Source of the DNA: Microcaldota archaeon
GTDB taxonomy: Archaea > Micrarchaeota > Micrarchaeia > Norongarragalinales > SBBD01
DNA length: 64,000 nt
Reading direction: 5' to 3'
Assembly (NCBI GenBank): GCA_018819225.1
Contig: JAHJQN010000004.1
Location: forward strand, 130,813-194,812
Positions within the stretch are counted from its first letter, which is position 1; every line of letters starts with the position of its first letter. Below the pieces are notes generated by a model. That model was not told the DNA's origin and made no database searches. It saw only the letters and a program-made list of their open reading frames with translations. Positions 35,133 to 43,300 of this stretch are shown piece by piece. The translations under genes and the position numbers were made by a program.

Positions 35133-35624
35133 TTATTTGATGAGAGCTATGTCTTCTGCCAAGCTCTCCAAATCCTCTTCGTGCTCCACTTCATCTTCCA
35201 GGATCTTGCGGATCATGTGAAACGTGATCGGGTCGTTTCCGAGCTTGACTTTCTCAAGTATTTGGTGGTAAATGGCTATGGCGCAACGCTCGCCTTGAAT
35301 ATTCTGCTTAAGAATCTTCAGCACATGAGGATCCGACGGCGCGGCATACCCGCAAGCACTCGCTTTCTTGATTTCATCAGGGGAGAGAAGCGGTTGCCCT
35401 CCCAATTGAATAATGCGTTCCGCCAGCATATCCGCGTGCTTCAATTCGTCGTTAGCATGTTCAATGAGTTCTTTCTGCACATCAGGTCTCATGGGACCTT
35501 TCACGATCTTGGAACCCACCCAGTACTGATAATAAGCCAGCCATTCATCCGCCAACGCTTTATTCAGCATTTCAATGAGTTCGGTCACGTTCATTTTGAC
35601 GATTTTAGTTCCCGTGCTTCCCAT
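35133..35624 (-). CDS. Ferritin-like diiron protein (DPS-like)
   Basis: 163 aa from ATG 35624 (MGSTGTKIVKMNV). It is a four-helix bundle with ADEWLAYYQYWVG, ELIEHANDELKHADMLAERI, NIQGERCAIAIYHQIL and ILEDEVEHEEDLESL, i.e. E...ExxH repeated, forming a diiron centre. Two Cys (SACGY and GERCA) match the DPS-like thioferritin subgroup. It oxidises and stores iron with peroxide, protecting DNA. A Gly-Gly turn (LGGQPLLSP) is also characteristic. Confidence 0.93.
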   Translation of the reverse strand: MGSTGTKIVKMNVTELIEMLNKALADEWLAYYQYWVGSKIVKGPMRPDVQKELIEHANDELKHADMLAERIIQLGGQPLLSPDEIKKASACGYAAPSDPHVLKILKQNIQGERCAIAIYHQILEKVKLGNDPITFHMIRKILEDEVEHEEDLESLAEDIALIK

Positions 35625-35656
35625 GCGATTCACCCGAATAGCTGACAGCATTTCTC

Positions 35657-35703
35657 TTTATAAAATGAATGAACAAATCCAGCGAAAAAAACGGTTTATA
35701 TAG
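35657..35703. promoter_or_regulatory. Divergent TATA boxes of ferritin-like and methyltransferase genes
   Basis: TTTATAAAA (minus-strand use, about 35657-35666) lies 33 bp before ATG 35624. TTTATATAG (plus strand, 35695-35703) lies 37 bp before ATG 35740. Confidence 0.55.
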
Positions 35704-35739
35704 GACTAGACAATACCGAAGGTATTAGAGGCGAATGGA

Positions 35740-36537
35740 ATGAGAAAAAAGACCGGGGCGTTTAACCATCCCTATTTCGACTTGCAAGCCGAATGGGGGA
35801 TTACAAAACACTTCAACGGAATCACGTCCTCAGAAGAACTGGTTCGTTTCTGCCGCATCAACCGTTATTCATACGTTTTGGACGTGGGTTGCGGCGTAGG
35901 AATCAGCACGTGCCGGATCGCAAAAAAGCATCGCTGTCGCATGGTCGGAGTCGATATTTCAAAACGCATGGTGGAACGCGCGCAAGAACGCGCCATCGAA
36001 ACCGGAATCGATGATCTCGCAACATTCCGGGAGGCAAATGCAGCGAAACTGCCCTTCAAAAATAATTCATTCGACGCGGTGATCGCGGAATCCGTAACCG
36101 CGTTCACGAAAAACAAGCAAAAAACCTTGAAGGAATACGCGCGCGTCGTGAAAAAAGGGGGGTATGTTGGAATCGTGGAAAGCACGTGGCTTCAACCACC
36201 TAAACCAGAAATTGAAAACTATTTAGTGCGTACAATGGGTTCGCTGCATCCGGCATACGAATCGGAATGGAAATCGTGGTTTAAGGGGGCGGAATTGACC
36301 CTGGTTGAGTCGCGCGTCGTAAAAATGGAGGTTTTGAAACAAGGTTTCGCGGAATGGCAATTGGCCGGACTACTCGTGTTTTTCCGATCCATGTACCGAA
36401 TGATCAAGTTGTGTGCGACCCGTCCGGAATACCGTAAAGCGACCATTCAACTGATTAAGGAAGCCAAACGCGCCCCGAAAGGCCTAACGGACACGTTCGG
36501 GTACGGAGTATACGTGGGGAAAAAGAAGATGAAATGA
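35740..36537 (+). CDS. Class I SAM-dependent methyltransferase
   Basis: 265 aa. Motif I is VLDVGCGVGISTC, motif II MVGVDISKRMVERAQ, then EANAAKLPFKNNSFDAVIAE (motif IV-like) and the post-motif TKNKQKTLKEYARVVKKGGYV. This is a UbiE/ArsM-type Rossmann fold. The C-terminal hydrophobic stretch (LAGLLVFFRSMYRMIKLC) could contact a membrane or lipid substrate, so a lipid or quinone methyltransferase is possible. Substrate not determined. Confidence 0.88.
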   Translation: MRKKTGAFNHPYFDLQAEWGITKHFNGITSSEELVRFCRINRYSYVLDVGCGVGISTCRIAKKHRCRMVGVDISKRMVERAQERAIETGIDDLATFREANAAKLPFKNNSFDAVIAESVTAFTKNKQKTLKEYARVVKKGGYVGIVESTWLQPPKPEIENYLVRTMGSLHPAYESEWKSWFKGAELTLVESRVVKMEVLKQGFAEWQLAGLLVFFRSMYRMIKLCATRPEYRKATIQLIKEAKRAPKGLTDTFGYGVYVGKKKMK

Positions 36538-36556
36538 ATCCGTTCATTCGTTCGTC

Positions 36557-36576
36557 AAGGAACCCCGCCGTTCCTT
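36557..36576. terminator. Hairpin after the methyltransferase gene
   Basis: A perfect 7-bp inverted repeat AAGGAAC / GTTCCTT with a 6-nt loop, 19 nt past the stop. There is no T-run after it, so its action as an archaeal terminator is uncertain. Confidence 0.4.
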
Positions 36577-36900
36577 AACGATTCTGCCGTTTCCCAACCG
36601 AAAAGCATTGGAAAACGCGGATGCTCAATGAGTCATATCGAGCGCGCAACGATTGAGGAGGCGTTCATCAATAATATTATTAATCAGTTTTTGGGAGGCT
36701 CGTCTTTCCCGCTCGGCGAAGGAGTGATAGCCCCGGATGTCGATCCGGTGCACTCACGGTACGGATTCGTCTGTCCATCGTTATTTTGGATGATCATTTC
36801 GATGCGCCTGAGCTCGGCAATCCCGGCGGAAACGCTCCAGACCGCGCGCGCAATTCCAACAAATTTTTTTCGATGAAATCCTGGAGAGGATTCAGGTCCG
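36577..36900. other. Region without a convincing gene
   Basis: About 320 bp. An 82-codon frame on the plus strand (36628-36876) has no family features. This segment adjoins gene fragments at 36901-37354 and may be decayed DNA. Confidence 0.5.
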
Positions 36901-37134
36901 TTAGTCCTTCCCGGAAAGGAATGCGATCAGCGCCTCGTCCAAGTCGGTTCCCTCCAGCATGTTCGTTCCATGTCCAGCGCCTTCATAGTCCCTCCACACT
37001 TTGTATCCTTGGAACTGTTCATACAAATGTCTGGAAGACGCATACGCGTATCCATCCTCCTTGCTGGCGTCAATAGGTTTTTTGGCAGCCATATATTTCA
37101 CGTTCTTGCTCTGGAGCGAGACTAAGCGAGAACG
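36901..37134 (-). pseudogene. C-terminal fragment of an alpha/beta hydrolase
   Basis: The frame reads ...ASSRHLYEQFQGYKVW then RDYEGAGHGTNMLEG and DEALIAFLSGK. This is the last strand-helix of a dienelactone-hydrolase-like protein, including the catalytic His in GAGHGT. Nucleophile and Asp regions are missing: the frame runs upstream only to a TAG at 37135-37137. A GTG at 37101 could express the piece, but it cannot fold as an enzyme. It ends inside the inverted repeat at 37101-37134. Confidence 0.6.
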
Positions 37135-37354
37135 CTATTGGGCGTCCTTCATGATGGCCGTGCTTTCTATGGGCGTCAGGGAATGGATCGCGATTCCGGT
37201 TGAATTGCATTGGCTTTCTCGCGAAACCGGGTTATTGATTCAAGAAATAGCCGCCATTGTGGCCGCCCTGACCATTGCCTATGCGGCCTACGGACTATAC
37301 TATTCCATGAAGCGGATTCGAGAACGAATGGGTTCGGTTCCCAAAAGGCGGTAA
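37061..37354 (+). CDS. Two- to three-helix membrane protein, possibly 5'-truncated
   Basis: Reading from TTG 37061: a helix (LLASIGFLAAIYFTFLLW), a basic turn (SETKRERYWAS), then GLLIQEIAAIVAALTIAYAAYGLYY and a basic tail. This pattern is common in archaeal membrane proteins paired with a winged-helix gene. The first helix lies antisense to the hydrolase fragment, so it is unclear whether the real N-terminus was lost at a junction near 37100. It is followed by the wHTH gene after 4 nt. Confidence 0.5.
   Translation: MLASIGFLAAIYFTFLLWSETKRERYWASFMMAVLSMGVREWIAIPVELHWLSRETGLLIQEIAAIVAALTIAYAAYGLYYSMKRIRERMGSVPKRR
37101..37134. repeat. Inverted repeat at the fragment junction
   Basis: CGTTCTTGCT (37101-37110) and AGCGAGAACG (37125-37134) pair over 10 bp with one mismatch, loop 14 nt. 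It sits exactly where the left hydrolase fragment loses its reading frame. Confidence 0.6.
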
Positions 37355-37358
37355 GGCC

Positions 37359-37622
37359 TTGAAATCCGTACTGTTTTATTGGAGCAAGGGTGCAGAATCG
37401 CGTCGCCGCATTATCCTCCTCATGTTAAAATGCGAGCAGAAGAACCAACCTTGTTTCGTTAGCGCGCTTTCGAGGAAACTGAAACTGAGCCACGTTGCGA
37501 TTCTGCGGCATTTGGATCTGATGGAAGAGGACGGCTATGTCGAGGTTCTGAATCCAGGGGGAAAACCCGCCTTTCTAGCGTTGACGGAAACGGGAAAGAC
37601 TGTCGCTAATGAATTTTCGTGA
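37359..37622 (+). CDS. Winged-helix transcription regulator (ArsR/MarR-like)
   Basis: 87 aa from TTG 37359. Helix-turn-helix: ESRRRIILLMLKCEQ, CFVSALSRKLKLSHVAILRHLDLMEEDGYVEVL (recognition helix and wing), ending LTETGKTVANEF. This is the minimal archaeal wHTH. The membrane gene immediately before it is the likely partner; such pairs are usually co-expressed. No metal-binding Cys pattern of ArsR is conserved. Confidence 0.85.
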   Translation: MKSVLFYWSKGAESRRRIILLMLKCEQKNQPCFVSALSRKLKLSHVAILRHLDLMEEDGYVEVLNPGGKPAFLALTETGKTVANEFS

Positions 37623-37645
37623 GCCATTCCAAACAAAAGTTGTCA

Positions 37646-37906
37646 TTACTGAGGCAACCGATTCCAGATCCAGGCAAAAAGGCCTCCTGCAACCAGGCCG
37701 CAAATAAATGCGCCAAAGATCCCCAATAGCGCCATCACCGGATCAAATGGCGTCACTAATAACTCGTACGAGAGAAAGTGTATCCTTGACAGGCTATCGG
37801 CCACGCCTTGACCCGATCCTACCGCAACAAGAGTTACCCATACGGCATGCATCAATGCGAAAAGCAAGCCTAACGTCAGGCCTGCCCGCTTTACTTCAAA
37901 CTCCAT
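37646..37906 (-). CDS. Small membrane protein, DUF5676-like
   Basis: 86 aa from ATG 37906 (MEFEVKRAG). Two membrane helices: AGLTLGLLFALMHAVWVTLVAVG and PVMALLGIFGAFICGLVAGGLFAWIWNRL. The Gly-rich second helix ending FAWIWNRL resembles DUF5676 proteins, which I know from heavy-metal resistance loci. It lies 34 nt downstream of copA on the same strand, so it is the last gene of the copZ-copA operon. Confidence 0.75.
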   Translation of the reverse strand: MEFEVKRAGLTLGLLFALMHAVWVTLVAVGSGQGVADSLSRIHFLSYELLVTPFDPVMALLGIFGAFICGLVAGGLFAWIWNRLPQ

Positions 37907-37940
37907 CTGGATCACCTCACAATTCGCTGCTTGAAATAAT

Positions 37941-40172
37941 TTATTTTGACCTCAAAGGAGGTCTGTAAAATTTCATGAACGAGGCGCTCGTGGTAACGGA
38001 AACGCTGCTCATCGCCATAGCCAACCCCGCAATCGCCGGGTTCAACAGGAAGCCGTTGACTGCAAACAATACTCCCGCCGCAACGGGAATGCCTACTACG
38101 TTGTAGATGAACGCCCAGAAGAGGTTCTGTTTGATTTTCCGCATCGTATAACGGCTCAAGTCAATCGCAGTAGCCACGTCGCGCAAGTCTTCTTTAACGA
38201 GCACGACATCCCCGGTTTCAATAGCGACGTCGGTTCCGCTTCCGATGGCGATTCCCACGTCCGCAGCTGCAATTGCGGGCGCGTCATTGATTCCGTCGCC
38301 CACCATCGCCACTACCTTTCCTTCTTTCTGGAGCTTTCTCACTTCTTTCTCCTTGTCTTCCGGAAGCACTTGCGCCAGCACGCGCTCGATTCCCACTTGT
38401 TTAGCAATAGCTTCTGCCGTACGCGGGTTGTCTCCCGTAATCATCACCGTTTCCAATCCTTGCCGCCTCAATTCTTTCAGCGCCTCGTCCGCATGCTCCT
38501 TCAACGTATCTGCAACAGCGAGCACTCCAGCCAGCTTTCCTTGAACGGCTACCAGCATGGCGGTCTTGCCTCGCCGCTCCAATTTCTGAAGAGCTTGTTC
38601 CGCGGCCTCTGGAATATCTATTCGGTTGTTTTTCATCAACCGCCTGCTTCCTACCTTTACGGCTTTCCCGTTGACCGTTGCCTCTATGCCTGCGCCCGTC
38701 ACTGCATTAAACTTCGATGGCGCCTGAAGAGCAAGTTTTCGTTTCTTCGCTGCTTCCACGATGGATTCGCCGAGGGGATGCTCGGAACCGGACTCCGCTG
38801 AAGCGGAATATTCCAACAACGTTTTTTCGCTGAACCCCTGGAAAGGAATCAAGTCCGTAAGCGAAGGTTCACCTTTTGTAAGAGTACCGGTTTTATCGAA
38901 TACGATGGTGTCGAGTTTCTGCATTTTTTGCAGGGAGGCCGCGTTCTTGAACAACACGCCATTCTGGGCTCCCAACCCCGTACCCATCATGACGGCCGTC
39001 GGAGTCGCGAGTCCGAGAGCGCAAGGACAGGCAATAACGAGAACGGTAACAAACACGGTCAATGCAAACGCAAAAGGCATGGCCGCAACAAAATACCAGA
39101 AAGCGAAGGAGAGAATAGCGATTCCAAGCACGAAGGGCACAAATACCGCGGATAGCCGGTCCACAAGCTCTTGAATAGGGGCTTTGCTTGCCTGCGCGTC
39201 CTCCACGAGCTTGATGATCTGCGCGAGCATCGTCTCTTTGCCAACCTTTAGAGCTTTGAACTGGAAGCTTCCGTGCTTGTTGATCGTAGCGCCGATTACC
39301 GGATCCCCTTTTTTCTTGGAAACCGGGATGCTTTCCCCTGTCACCATGCTTTCGTCGACTGCGCTCTCCCCTTCCGTGACCACTCCGTCCACGGGAATCT
39401 TTTCTCCTGGGCGGATGACGATCGTATCCCCTACCCCGACTTGCTCGATCGGGATTTCCAACTCCTTGCCCTTTCGGATGACTCTCGCGGTTTTTGCCTG
39501 CAGGCCAATCAGCTTCTTGATTGCCTCAGACGTGCGTCCCCTCGCCTTCGCCTCCAGCCACTTGCCTAAAACGATGAACGTGAGCACGAACGTGCCTACC
39601 TCGTAGTACAATTCCCCTTCGAAGCCGAGGGTTACCGCCGCACTGTACAGGTAAGCGGCGCCGACGCCGATGAGAATCAGGGAATCCATGGTGGGGTTGC
39701 GATTGAAGAACAGCGCCCGGAACCCGCGTACGAAGATAATGCGGTTCACCCAAATCACGGGAGTAGCTAGCATCAATTGGATCCACGCGTTGAACGGGAG
39801 TACCGCGTTTGGAAGGAGAACGGGAATCCAGTTCAGGTGACCGAGAAACAGCACGAGGAGCGGCGTACTAAGCGCTGCGGAAATCCAGAAACGTTTCCGG
39901 TAGTCCGAAATTGCCTTTTCCCTTGCCTCCTTCTCGGCATCACGCTGTGCCCCTTCCTCAATCAATTCGGCCTCGTAGCCCGCGTTCTGAACGGCTTTCG
40001 CTATCGTTTTAAAGTCCAGCTTGCTTTCGTTCACTTGAATGACGGCTTTCTCGATCGCGAAATCGAATCGCCCTTCCAAGTAGCCGTCCATTTTCTTGAG
40101 AGCGGATTCCACGACGCCCACGCAATGAGGCGAATCCATTCCGGAGACATGCATCTTGATTTCGTTCGTCAT
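37941..40172 (-). CDS. copA: Cu(I)-transporting P1B-type ATPase
   Basis: 743 aa. One N-terminal HMA domain, eight helices, the copper-site CPC (Cys382-Pro-Cys384) in membrane helix 6, phosphorylation site DKTGT (Asp426), SEHPLGESI with the P1B-type HP dipeptide, GDGINDAPA, and the C-terminal YN and MSSVSV motifs. These mark a P1B-1 Cu(I) exporter. The HMA motif is GMDSPHC, so the first metal-binding Cys is Ser14 while Cys17 is kept. The gene follows copZ and a 47-aa CxxC gene, all on one strand. Confidence 0.96.
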   Translation of the reverse strand: MTNEIKMHVSGMDSPHCVGVVESALKKMDGYLEGRFDFAIEKAVIQVNESKLDFKTIAKAVQNAGYEAELIEEGAQRDAEKEAREKAISDYRKRFWISAALSTPLLVLFLGHLNWIPVLLPNAVLPFNAWIQLMLATPVIWVNRIIFVRGFRALFFNRNPTMDSLILIGVGAAYLYSAAVTLGFEGELYYEVGTFVLTFIVLGKWLEAKARGRTSEAIKKLIGLQAKTARVIRKGKELEIPIEQVGVGDTIVIRPGEKIPVDGVVTEGESAVDESMVTGESIPVSKKKGDPVIGATINKHGSFQFKALKVGKETMLAQIIKLVEDAQASKAPIQELVDRLSAVFVPFVLGIAILSFAFWYFVAAMPFAFALTVFVTVLVIACPCALGLATPTAVMMGTGLGAQNGVLFKNAASLQKMQKLDTIVFDKTGTLTKGEPSLTDLIPFQGFSEKTLLEYSASAESGSEHPLGESIVEAAKKRKLALQAPSKFNAVTGAGIEATVNGKAVKVGSRRLMKNNRIDIPEAAEQALQKLERRGKTAMLVAVQGKLAGVLAVADTLKEHADEALKELRRQGLETVMITGDNPRTAEAIAKQVGIERVLAQVLPEDKEKEVRKLQKEGKVVAMVGDGINDAPAIAAADVGIAIGSGTDVAIETGDVVLVKEDLRDVATAIDLSRYTMRKIKQNLFWAFIYNVVGIPVAAGVLFAVNGFLLNPAIAGLAMAMSSVSVTTSASFMKFYRPPLRSK

Positions 40173-40196
40173 GCTTTGCTTACCAGTACTTTAATT

Positions 40197-40340
40197 TCAT
40201 GGAATGGCATGCCGGATGATTTCGAGGTTACAGCTTTTGTGCTCCGCGCACCATAACTCACATTGTTCAGCGGTTTGTTGGTCCGCGTATTTAAGGCCGC
40301 ATTCTTCGCACGCGTACCGTTGGTTTTTCTCCGTTACCAT
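40197..40340 (-). CDS. 47-aa CxxC zinc-ribbon-like protein
   Basis: MVTEKNQRYACEECGLKYADQ, then QCELWCAEHKSCNLEIIRHAIP. Six Cys include CEEC and CELWC...H...C, a compact metal site. I recall similar short proteins beside archaeal copper ATPases. It is too short for many gene finders, but it sits between copZ (18 nt) and copA (24 nt) on the same strand. It may be a metallochaperone or a small regulator. Confidence 0.8.
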   Translation of the reverse strand: MVTEKNQRYACEECGLKYADQQTAEQCELWCAEHKSCNLEIIRHAIP

Positions 40341-40358
40341 GTTTTTCCCATATTTCGT

Positions 40359-40586
40359 TTACTCGATGTCTGAAACTTTCGCTTCATAGCCCTGTTTGAC
40401 GATGGCGTCCTTGAGTTTGGTCACGGTGGTTTTTCCTTCCTCGAACTCGACTTCGGCTTTTCCACTCGTAAAACTCACGTTCGCGCCTTTCACGCCTTCC
40501 GTTTGCTTCAGTGATTTCTCGATGCCTACGCTGCACGAGGCACAATCCATTCCGCTCACGGAAAATACGGCTTTACGGTTCGTCAT
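40359..40586 (-). CDS. copZ: Copper chaperone CopZ-like (HMA domain)
   Basis: 75 aa from ATG 40586 (MTNRKAVFSVSGMDCASC). A single heavy-metal-associated domain with the intact GMDCASC site, an antiparallel ferredoxin-like fold and a C-terminal GYEAKV. It delivers Cu(I) to CopA. ATG 40595 is a possible alternative start. Its promoter region (40587-40733) is shared with the PadR-TRASH regulator. Confidence 0.93.
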   Translation of the reverse strand: MTNRKAVFSVSGMDCASCSVGIEKSLKQTEGVKGANVSFTSGKAEVEFEEGKTTVTKLKDAIVKQGYEAKVSDIE

Positions 40587-40665
40587 ATTCATCACACTCG
40601 TTACTTAACAACATCCTCCGGGTCCCATCATATCGATTCACCTTTGGTATTTCTATCCATTTCCA

Positions 40666-40713
40666 GCATATATCAAAATCGGATATAACATTATCCGCAA
40701 TACGTATATATAA
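40666..40713. promoter_or_regulatory. Operator-like palindrome and TATA boxes between copZ and the TRASH regulator
   Basis: A perfect palindrome CGGATA-N6-TATCCG (40680-40697) lies between a minus-strand TATA (GATATATG, about 40667-40674, for copZ) and a plus-strand TATA (TATATATAA, 40705-40713, for the regulator, about 25 bp before ATG 40734 and so leaderless). It is well placed for the metal-sensing regulator to control both genes. Confidence 0.6.
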
Positions 40714-40733
40714 CCCTTTGCGCGTATTCTACC

Positions 40734-41195
40734 ATGCCCGAACTGAAGGTATCGAATTTCAGCCGTTTTTTCGCATTGCTACTCTTGTACGAGAAGCCTA
40801 GGCACGGTTATGAACTATTGAAGGAAGTGGGCCATCGCCTGGGCCAGCGGCAGAGTGCCGGACAAGTGTACCCCTTTCTGCGAACGCTGCAACGAAGGCA
40901 TTATGTGTCCGTAGAGCAAACGGGAAATCGACGCAAGAAAGTGTTCGAGCTGACTCCCGAAGGCCGGAAGTTCGTGCGTTCGCTACTGGAAAAGTTCGAT
41001 ACGTTGCTCGAGGCATCCGTTCGGTCTCACCTCCGCACATGCTCGCACTGCAAATGCACTTTATATGAAAGCGGGATAAGAAAGCGCATCAATGGAAAAA
41101 CTAGATTTTTCTGTTGCGAAAACTGCGCCCGCGCCATCCAGCACTCCAAGCAAGAAATCCAACACGCCGCTCGGCACAAAGAACGGGTGAGTTAA
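40734..41195 (+). CDS. PadR-type winged helix fused to a TRASH metal-binding domain
   Basis: 153 aa. The N-terminal half is PadR-like: ALLLLYEKPRHGYELLKEV, SAGQVYPFLRTLQRRHYV and FELTPEGRKFVRSLLEKF. The C-terminal third, CSHCKCTLYESGIRKRINGK then FFCCENCARAI, is a TRASH/YHS-like treble-clef module (C-x2-C ... C-x3-C), known as the copper-sensing part of archaeal regulators. It should repress the copZ-copA operon opposite until Cu binds. The TATA box 25 bp upstream indicates a leaderless mRNA. Confidence 0.87.
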   Translation: MPELKVSNFSRFFALLLLYEKPRHGYELLKEVGHRLGQRQSAGQVYPFLRTLQRRHYVSVEQTGNRRKKVFELTPEGRKFVRSLLEKFDTLLEASVRSHLRTCSHCKCTLYESGIRKRINGKTRFFCCENCARAIQHSKQEIQHAARHKERVS

Positions 41196-41196
41196 C

Positions 41197-41586
41197 ATGA
41201 ACATCGAAGAATTCGCGTACGAAGTTGAAACGGAAAAAAAATTCGGGGACGCCGTGGTCTCCGTCTTAAAGTCGGCGGAACAAAAAGGATGGGCTTTGTT
41301 CCAAGTATACGATATAGCGGAACGACTGGCCGCCAACGGATTTGAGCAGAAGCCCGTGAAGATAATTGAGATTTGTTCCGCCAAGCATGCGAACCAATTC
41401 ATGAACGCGAATAGGCTGGTGGCGCTATGTCTCCCGTGCAAAATCGTCGTCCTGGAAGACAACGGAAAAGTGCGGATTGCCGGAATGAAGCACGCGCTTG
41501 TTTCACAGTTCTTTCCCGAAGTATCTCCAGAACAAACGGTGCAGGCCGATACGGAAATCAGGGAAATCGTGGACAACTCGCGCTAA
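41197..41586 (+). CDS. DUF302-family protein
   Basis: 129 aa, following the TRASH regulator after 1 nt. The pattern YEVETEKKFGDAVVSVLKSAEQKGWALFQVYDI..LAANGFEQKPVKIIEICSA and LPCKIVVLEDNGKVRIAGM matches DUF302, a small alpha/beta fold often found near metal and redox genes. It has CSA and LPCK cysteines. The function of the family is unknown; a heme or metal ligand role has been suggested for some members. Confidence 0.87.
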   Translation: MNIEEFAYEVETEKKFGDAVVSVLKSAEQKGWALFQVYDIAERLAANGFEQKPVKIIEICSAKHANQFMNANRLVALCLPCKIVVLEDNGKVRIAGMKHALVSQFFPEVSPEQTVQADTEIREIVDNSR

Positions 41587-41628
41587 ACCCACAAAAGCAT
41601 GCCCGTGCATTTTTTGGAAGGGGTCAGA

Positions 41629-41967
41629 CTAACCCAAAATTTCCTCCAGCGTTCTTCCCGTCGCTTCCTTCAAGAAAGCGGGATCCACTTGCCGCAAACA
41701 ATCCTCGAAGCGTTCGGGATGATGGCTCAAATGCTGTACGTTGCTTTCGTCCGTCATGTCCCCGCACTCGCTCCCCGTTTGATCCGCCTGATTCTCAAAA
41801 ATCTGCTCGTTGTTCGTAGTCTCCAGAAGCATGCCTTCGCTGTCCGTATCCAATACCGGAACCGGTTTAGCGGCAGGCGGAGACAATAACGCGATCGCCG
41901 AAAACGACAGCACGCCAACCATGACAAACAACACCGCGTATTCCATTACACTTACCATTTCCTTCAC
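41629..41967 (-). CDS. Exported anchored protein, end of the copper operon
   Basis: 112 aa from GTG 41967, which overlaps the previous stop (GTGA); ATG 41958 is possible. One membrane helix (about 8-28) leads to an exported acidic domain. It contains two Cys (SECGDM, FEDCLRQV) and His-His (LSHHPERF), then a helix ending EATGRTLEEIL. Not recognised. The Cys/His set in an exported domain suggests metal or thiol contact with the other operon products. Confidence 0.75.
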   Translation of the reverse strand: MKEMVSVMEYAVLFVMVGVLSFSAIALLSPPAAKPVPVLDTDSEGMLLETTNNEQIFENQADQTGSECGDMTDESNVQHLSHHPERFEDCLRQVDPAFLKEATGRTLEEILG

Positions 41968-42518
41968 CTCGATAAAACGAATCTCACCACGTACGAAAAG
42001 AATATGGCAGCCAGTCCTACCAACGTCATTCGAAGCCTTTCCTTGGACCCGAAAATACGTTGTACTTGAACAGGAAATCCGGACGAAAGCCCGAATTCAT
42101 CATGCTTAGATAAAAGGTACGCGATTCCGGCCGCATTCGAGAGCACGCCAAGCAACAAGAACACCTCCCGGTAATCGAACAGGAAACCCGCGACGCCCGC
42201 GAGCCCCACGAACGGAAGAAAGTCGGTTACGTGATGCGCGCAGCAGGCCACCATGGCCGTTCCGGAAACGCCGGCAGACGCAACCATTCCAGCGGAAGCC
42301 GCCCGCTCCTTCAACTGCTTTTGAAGATGCAGGTGAAGACGCGCTTGGATGCCGAAACCTATTGCGAGCGCAATGATCCACGGCCAGTCAACAGAAAACT
42401 GCTGTTGAGCATGCTCCAAGGAATTCGCGAGCGTGATGATCCCGAAATAGAACGCGAATATCAGTGCGGCGGCCAGCACGCCCGCAATACCCGAATGGTT
42501 TTCAAGCCAAGTTTTCAT
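41964..42518 (-). CDS. Polytopic membrane protein with CCAHH motif
   Basis: 184 aa from ATG 42518 (MKTWLENHSG). Six hydrophobic segments. The conserved-looking motif TAMVACCAHHVTDFLPFVGLAG places two Cys and two His at a helix, as in small metal transporters (the Mer-like look is superficial). The loop QARLHLHLQKQL adds His. It may move or hold copper, mercury or thiols in the membrane. The start overlaps the 33-aa gene (ATGA) and the stop overlaps the next (GTGA), so translation is coupled. Confidence 0.83.
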   Translation of the reverse strand: MKTWLENHSGIAGVLAAALIFAFYFGIITLANSLEHAQQQFSVDWPWIIALAIGFGIQARLHLHLQKQLKERAASAGMVASAGVSGTAMVACCAHHVTDFLPFVGLAGVAGFLFDYREVFLLLGVLSNAAGIAYLLSKHDEFGLSSGFPVQVQRIFGSKERLRMTLVGLAAIFFSYVVRFVLSR

Positions 42519-42616
42519 ACTCTTTTTTCCTCCGCCTTCTTTTTCTCGCATTCCTTGCAGGTGTCGCTGACACTGCAACAGTTAAAAAAAACCTTACCGC
42601 AAACTTTGCAGTTCAT
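42515..42616 (-). CDS. 33-aa Cys-rich microprotein
   Basis: MNCKVCGKVFFNCCSVSDTC then KECEKKKAEEKRV: six to seven Cys in 33 residues (CKVC, CC, CKEC), so a cytosolic zinc-ribbon or Cu-thiolate cluster. Both ends overlap neighbouring genes by ATGA (starting on the CcdA-like stop, ending on the CCAHH gene start). That is strong evidence for translation. It is the smallest gene of the operon. Confidence 0.8.
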   Translation of the reverse strand: MNCKVCGKVFFNCCSVSDTCKECEKKKAEEKRV

Positions 42617-43296
42617 AGTATCCCCCCGTAAAGAATGAACAGACCGAGCAACAGCATGCCGGCTCCCAGAACAAGTTTAAAGTCGTTCAAATGCTTCTGC
42701 TCCATTCCCTCGATCCACTCCAACACCTTTCCGTTAGATGAAAACACGAGCGCGAGGATCAAAGGCATGACGAACATGACGTTGTAAAGGAAAAGGTAGA
42801 ACAGGCCTTCCCCGAACGTGGCATGAGCGGAAACGAGTCCGAGTACGGCCACGTACAGGCCTCCCACGCAAGGGAACGCGCACAGACCGACCAAGAATCC
42901 GGCTATCAAGGCCGCTGGAACCGTTGCTTTCCGAATCGTGGATTCCACGTTTTCGGAGAATGCGAGGCCTGGAAGCTTCCAATTCATTCCATAGCGGTTG
43001 GCCACGACCGAAAGAATATTGAGCAGCCCCAAAATAATCAGAAGCGTTGCGCCGACCTGCGCCATGAAGTGACCTGAGAAGAACGTAAAGACTTGGAGGA
43101 TGCCGAGGCCAATGAGTGAATACGCAAGGAATACTCCGGCGATATACGCCCATCCCATGCTTAGAATCTGTGATCGCGTTCGCTTGATGGAAAACAGGAA
43201 GGCAATGAAGAAGAGCAGCACCGCAAACCCGCAGGGATGAATACCGTCCAGGAAACCTCCTACGACGACAAGCGGAATCAGGGAAACGGCGTCCAT
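42613..43296 (-). CDS. CcdA/DsbD-type membrane thiol transporter
   Basis: 227 aa, six helices in two pseudo-repeats. The redox Cys are in GIHPCGFAVLL (helix 1) and GLCAFPCVGGLYVAVLG (helix 4). This is the CcdA family, which passes electrons from cytosolic thioredoxin across the membrane to exported thiol proteins. Here the natural clients are the exported Cys proteins of the same operon. It lies 4 nt after the thioredoxin/DUF411-like gene. Confidence 0.93.
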   Translation of the reverse strand: MDAVSLIPLVVVGGFLDGIHPCGFAVLLFFIAFLFSIKRTRSQILSMGWAYIAGVFLAYSLIGLGILQVFTFFSGHFMAQVGATLLIILGLLNILSVVANRYGMNWKLPGLAFSENVESTIRKATVPAALIAGFLVGLCAFPCVGGLYVAVLGLVSAHATFGEGLFYLFLYNVMFVMPLILALVFSSNGKVLEWIEGMEQKHLNDFKLVLGAGMLLLGLFILYGGIL

Positions 43297-43300
43297 TTGA

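Noticed and set aside
36628..36876. 82-codon plus-strand frame as a gene
   Set aside because: No ribosome-binding logic tied to it, no hydrophobic or domain pattern, and it lies in a region of gene remnants.
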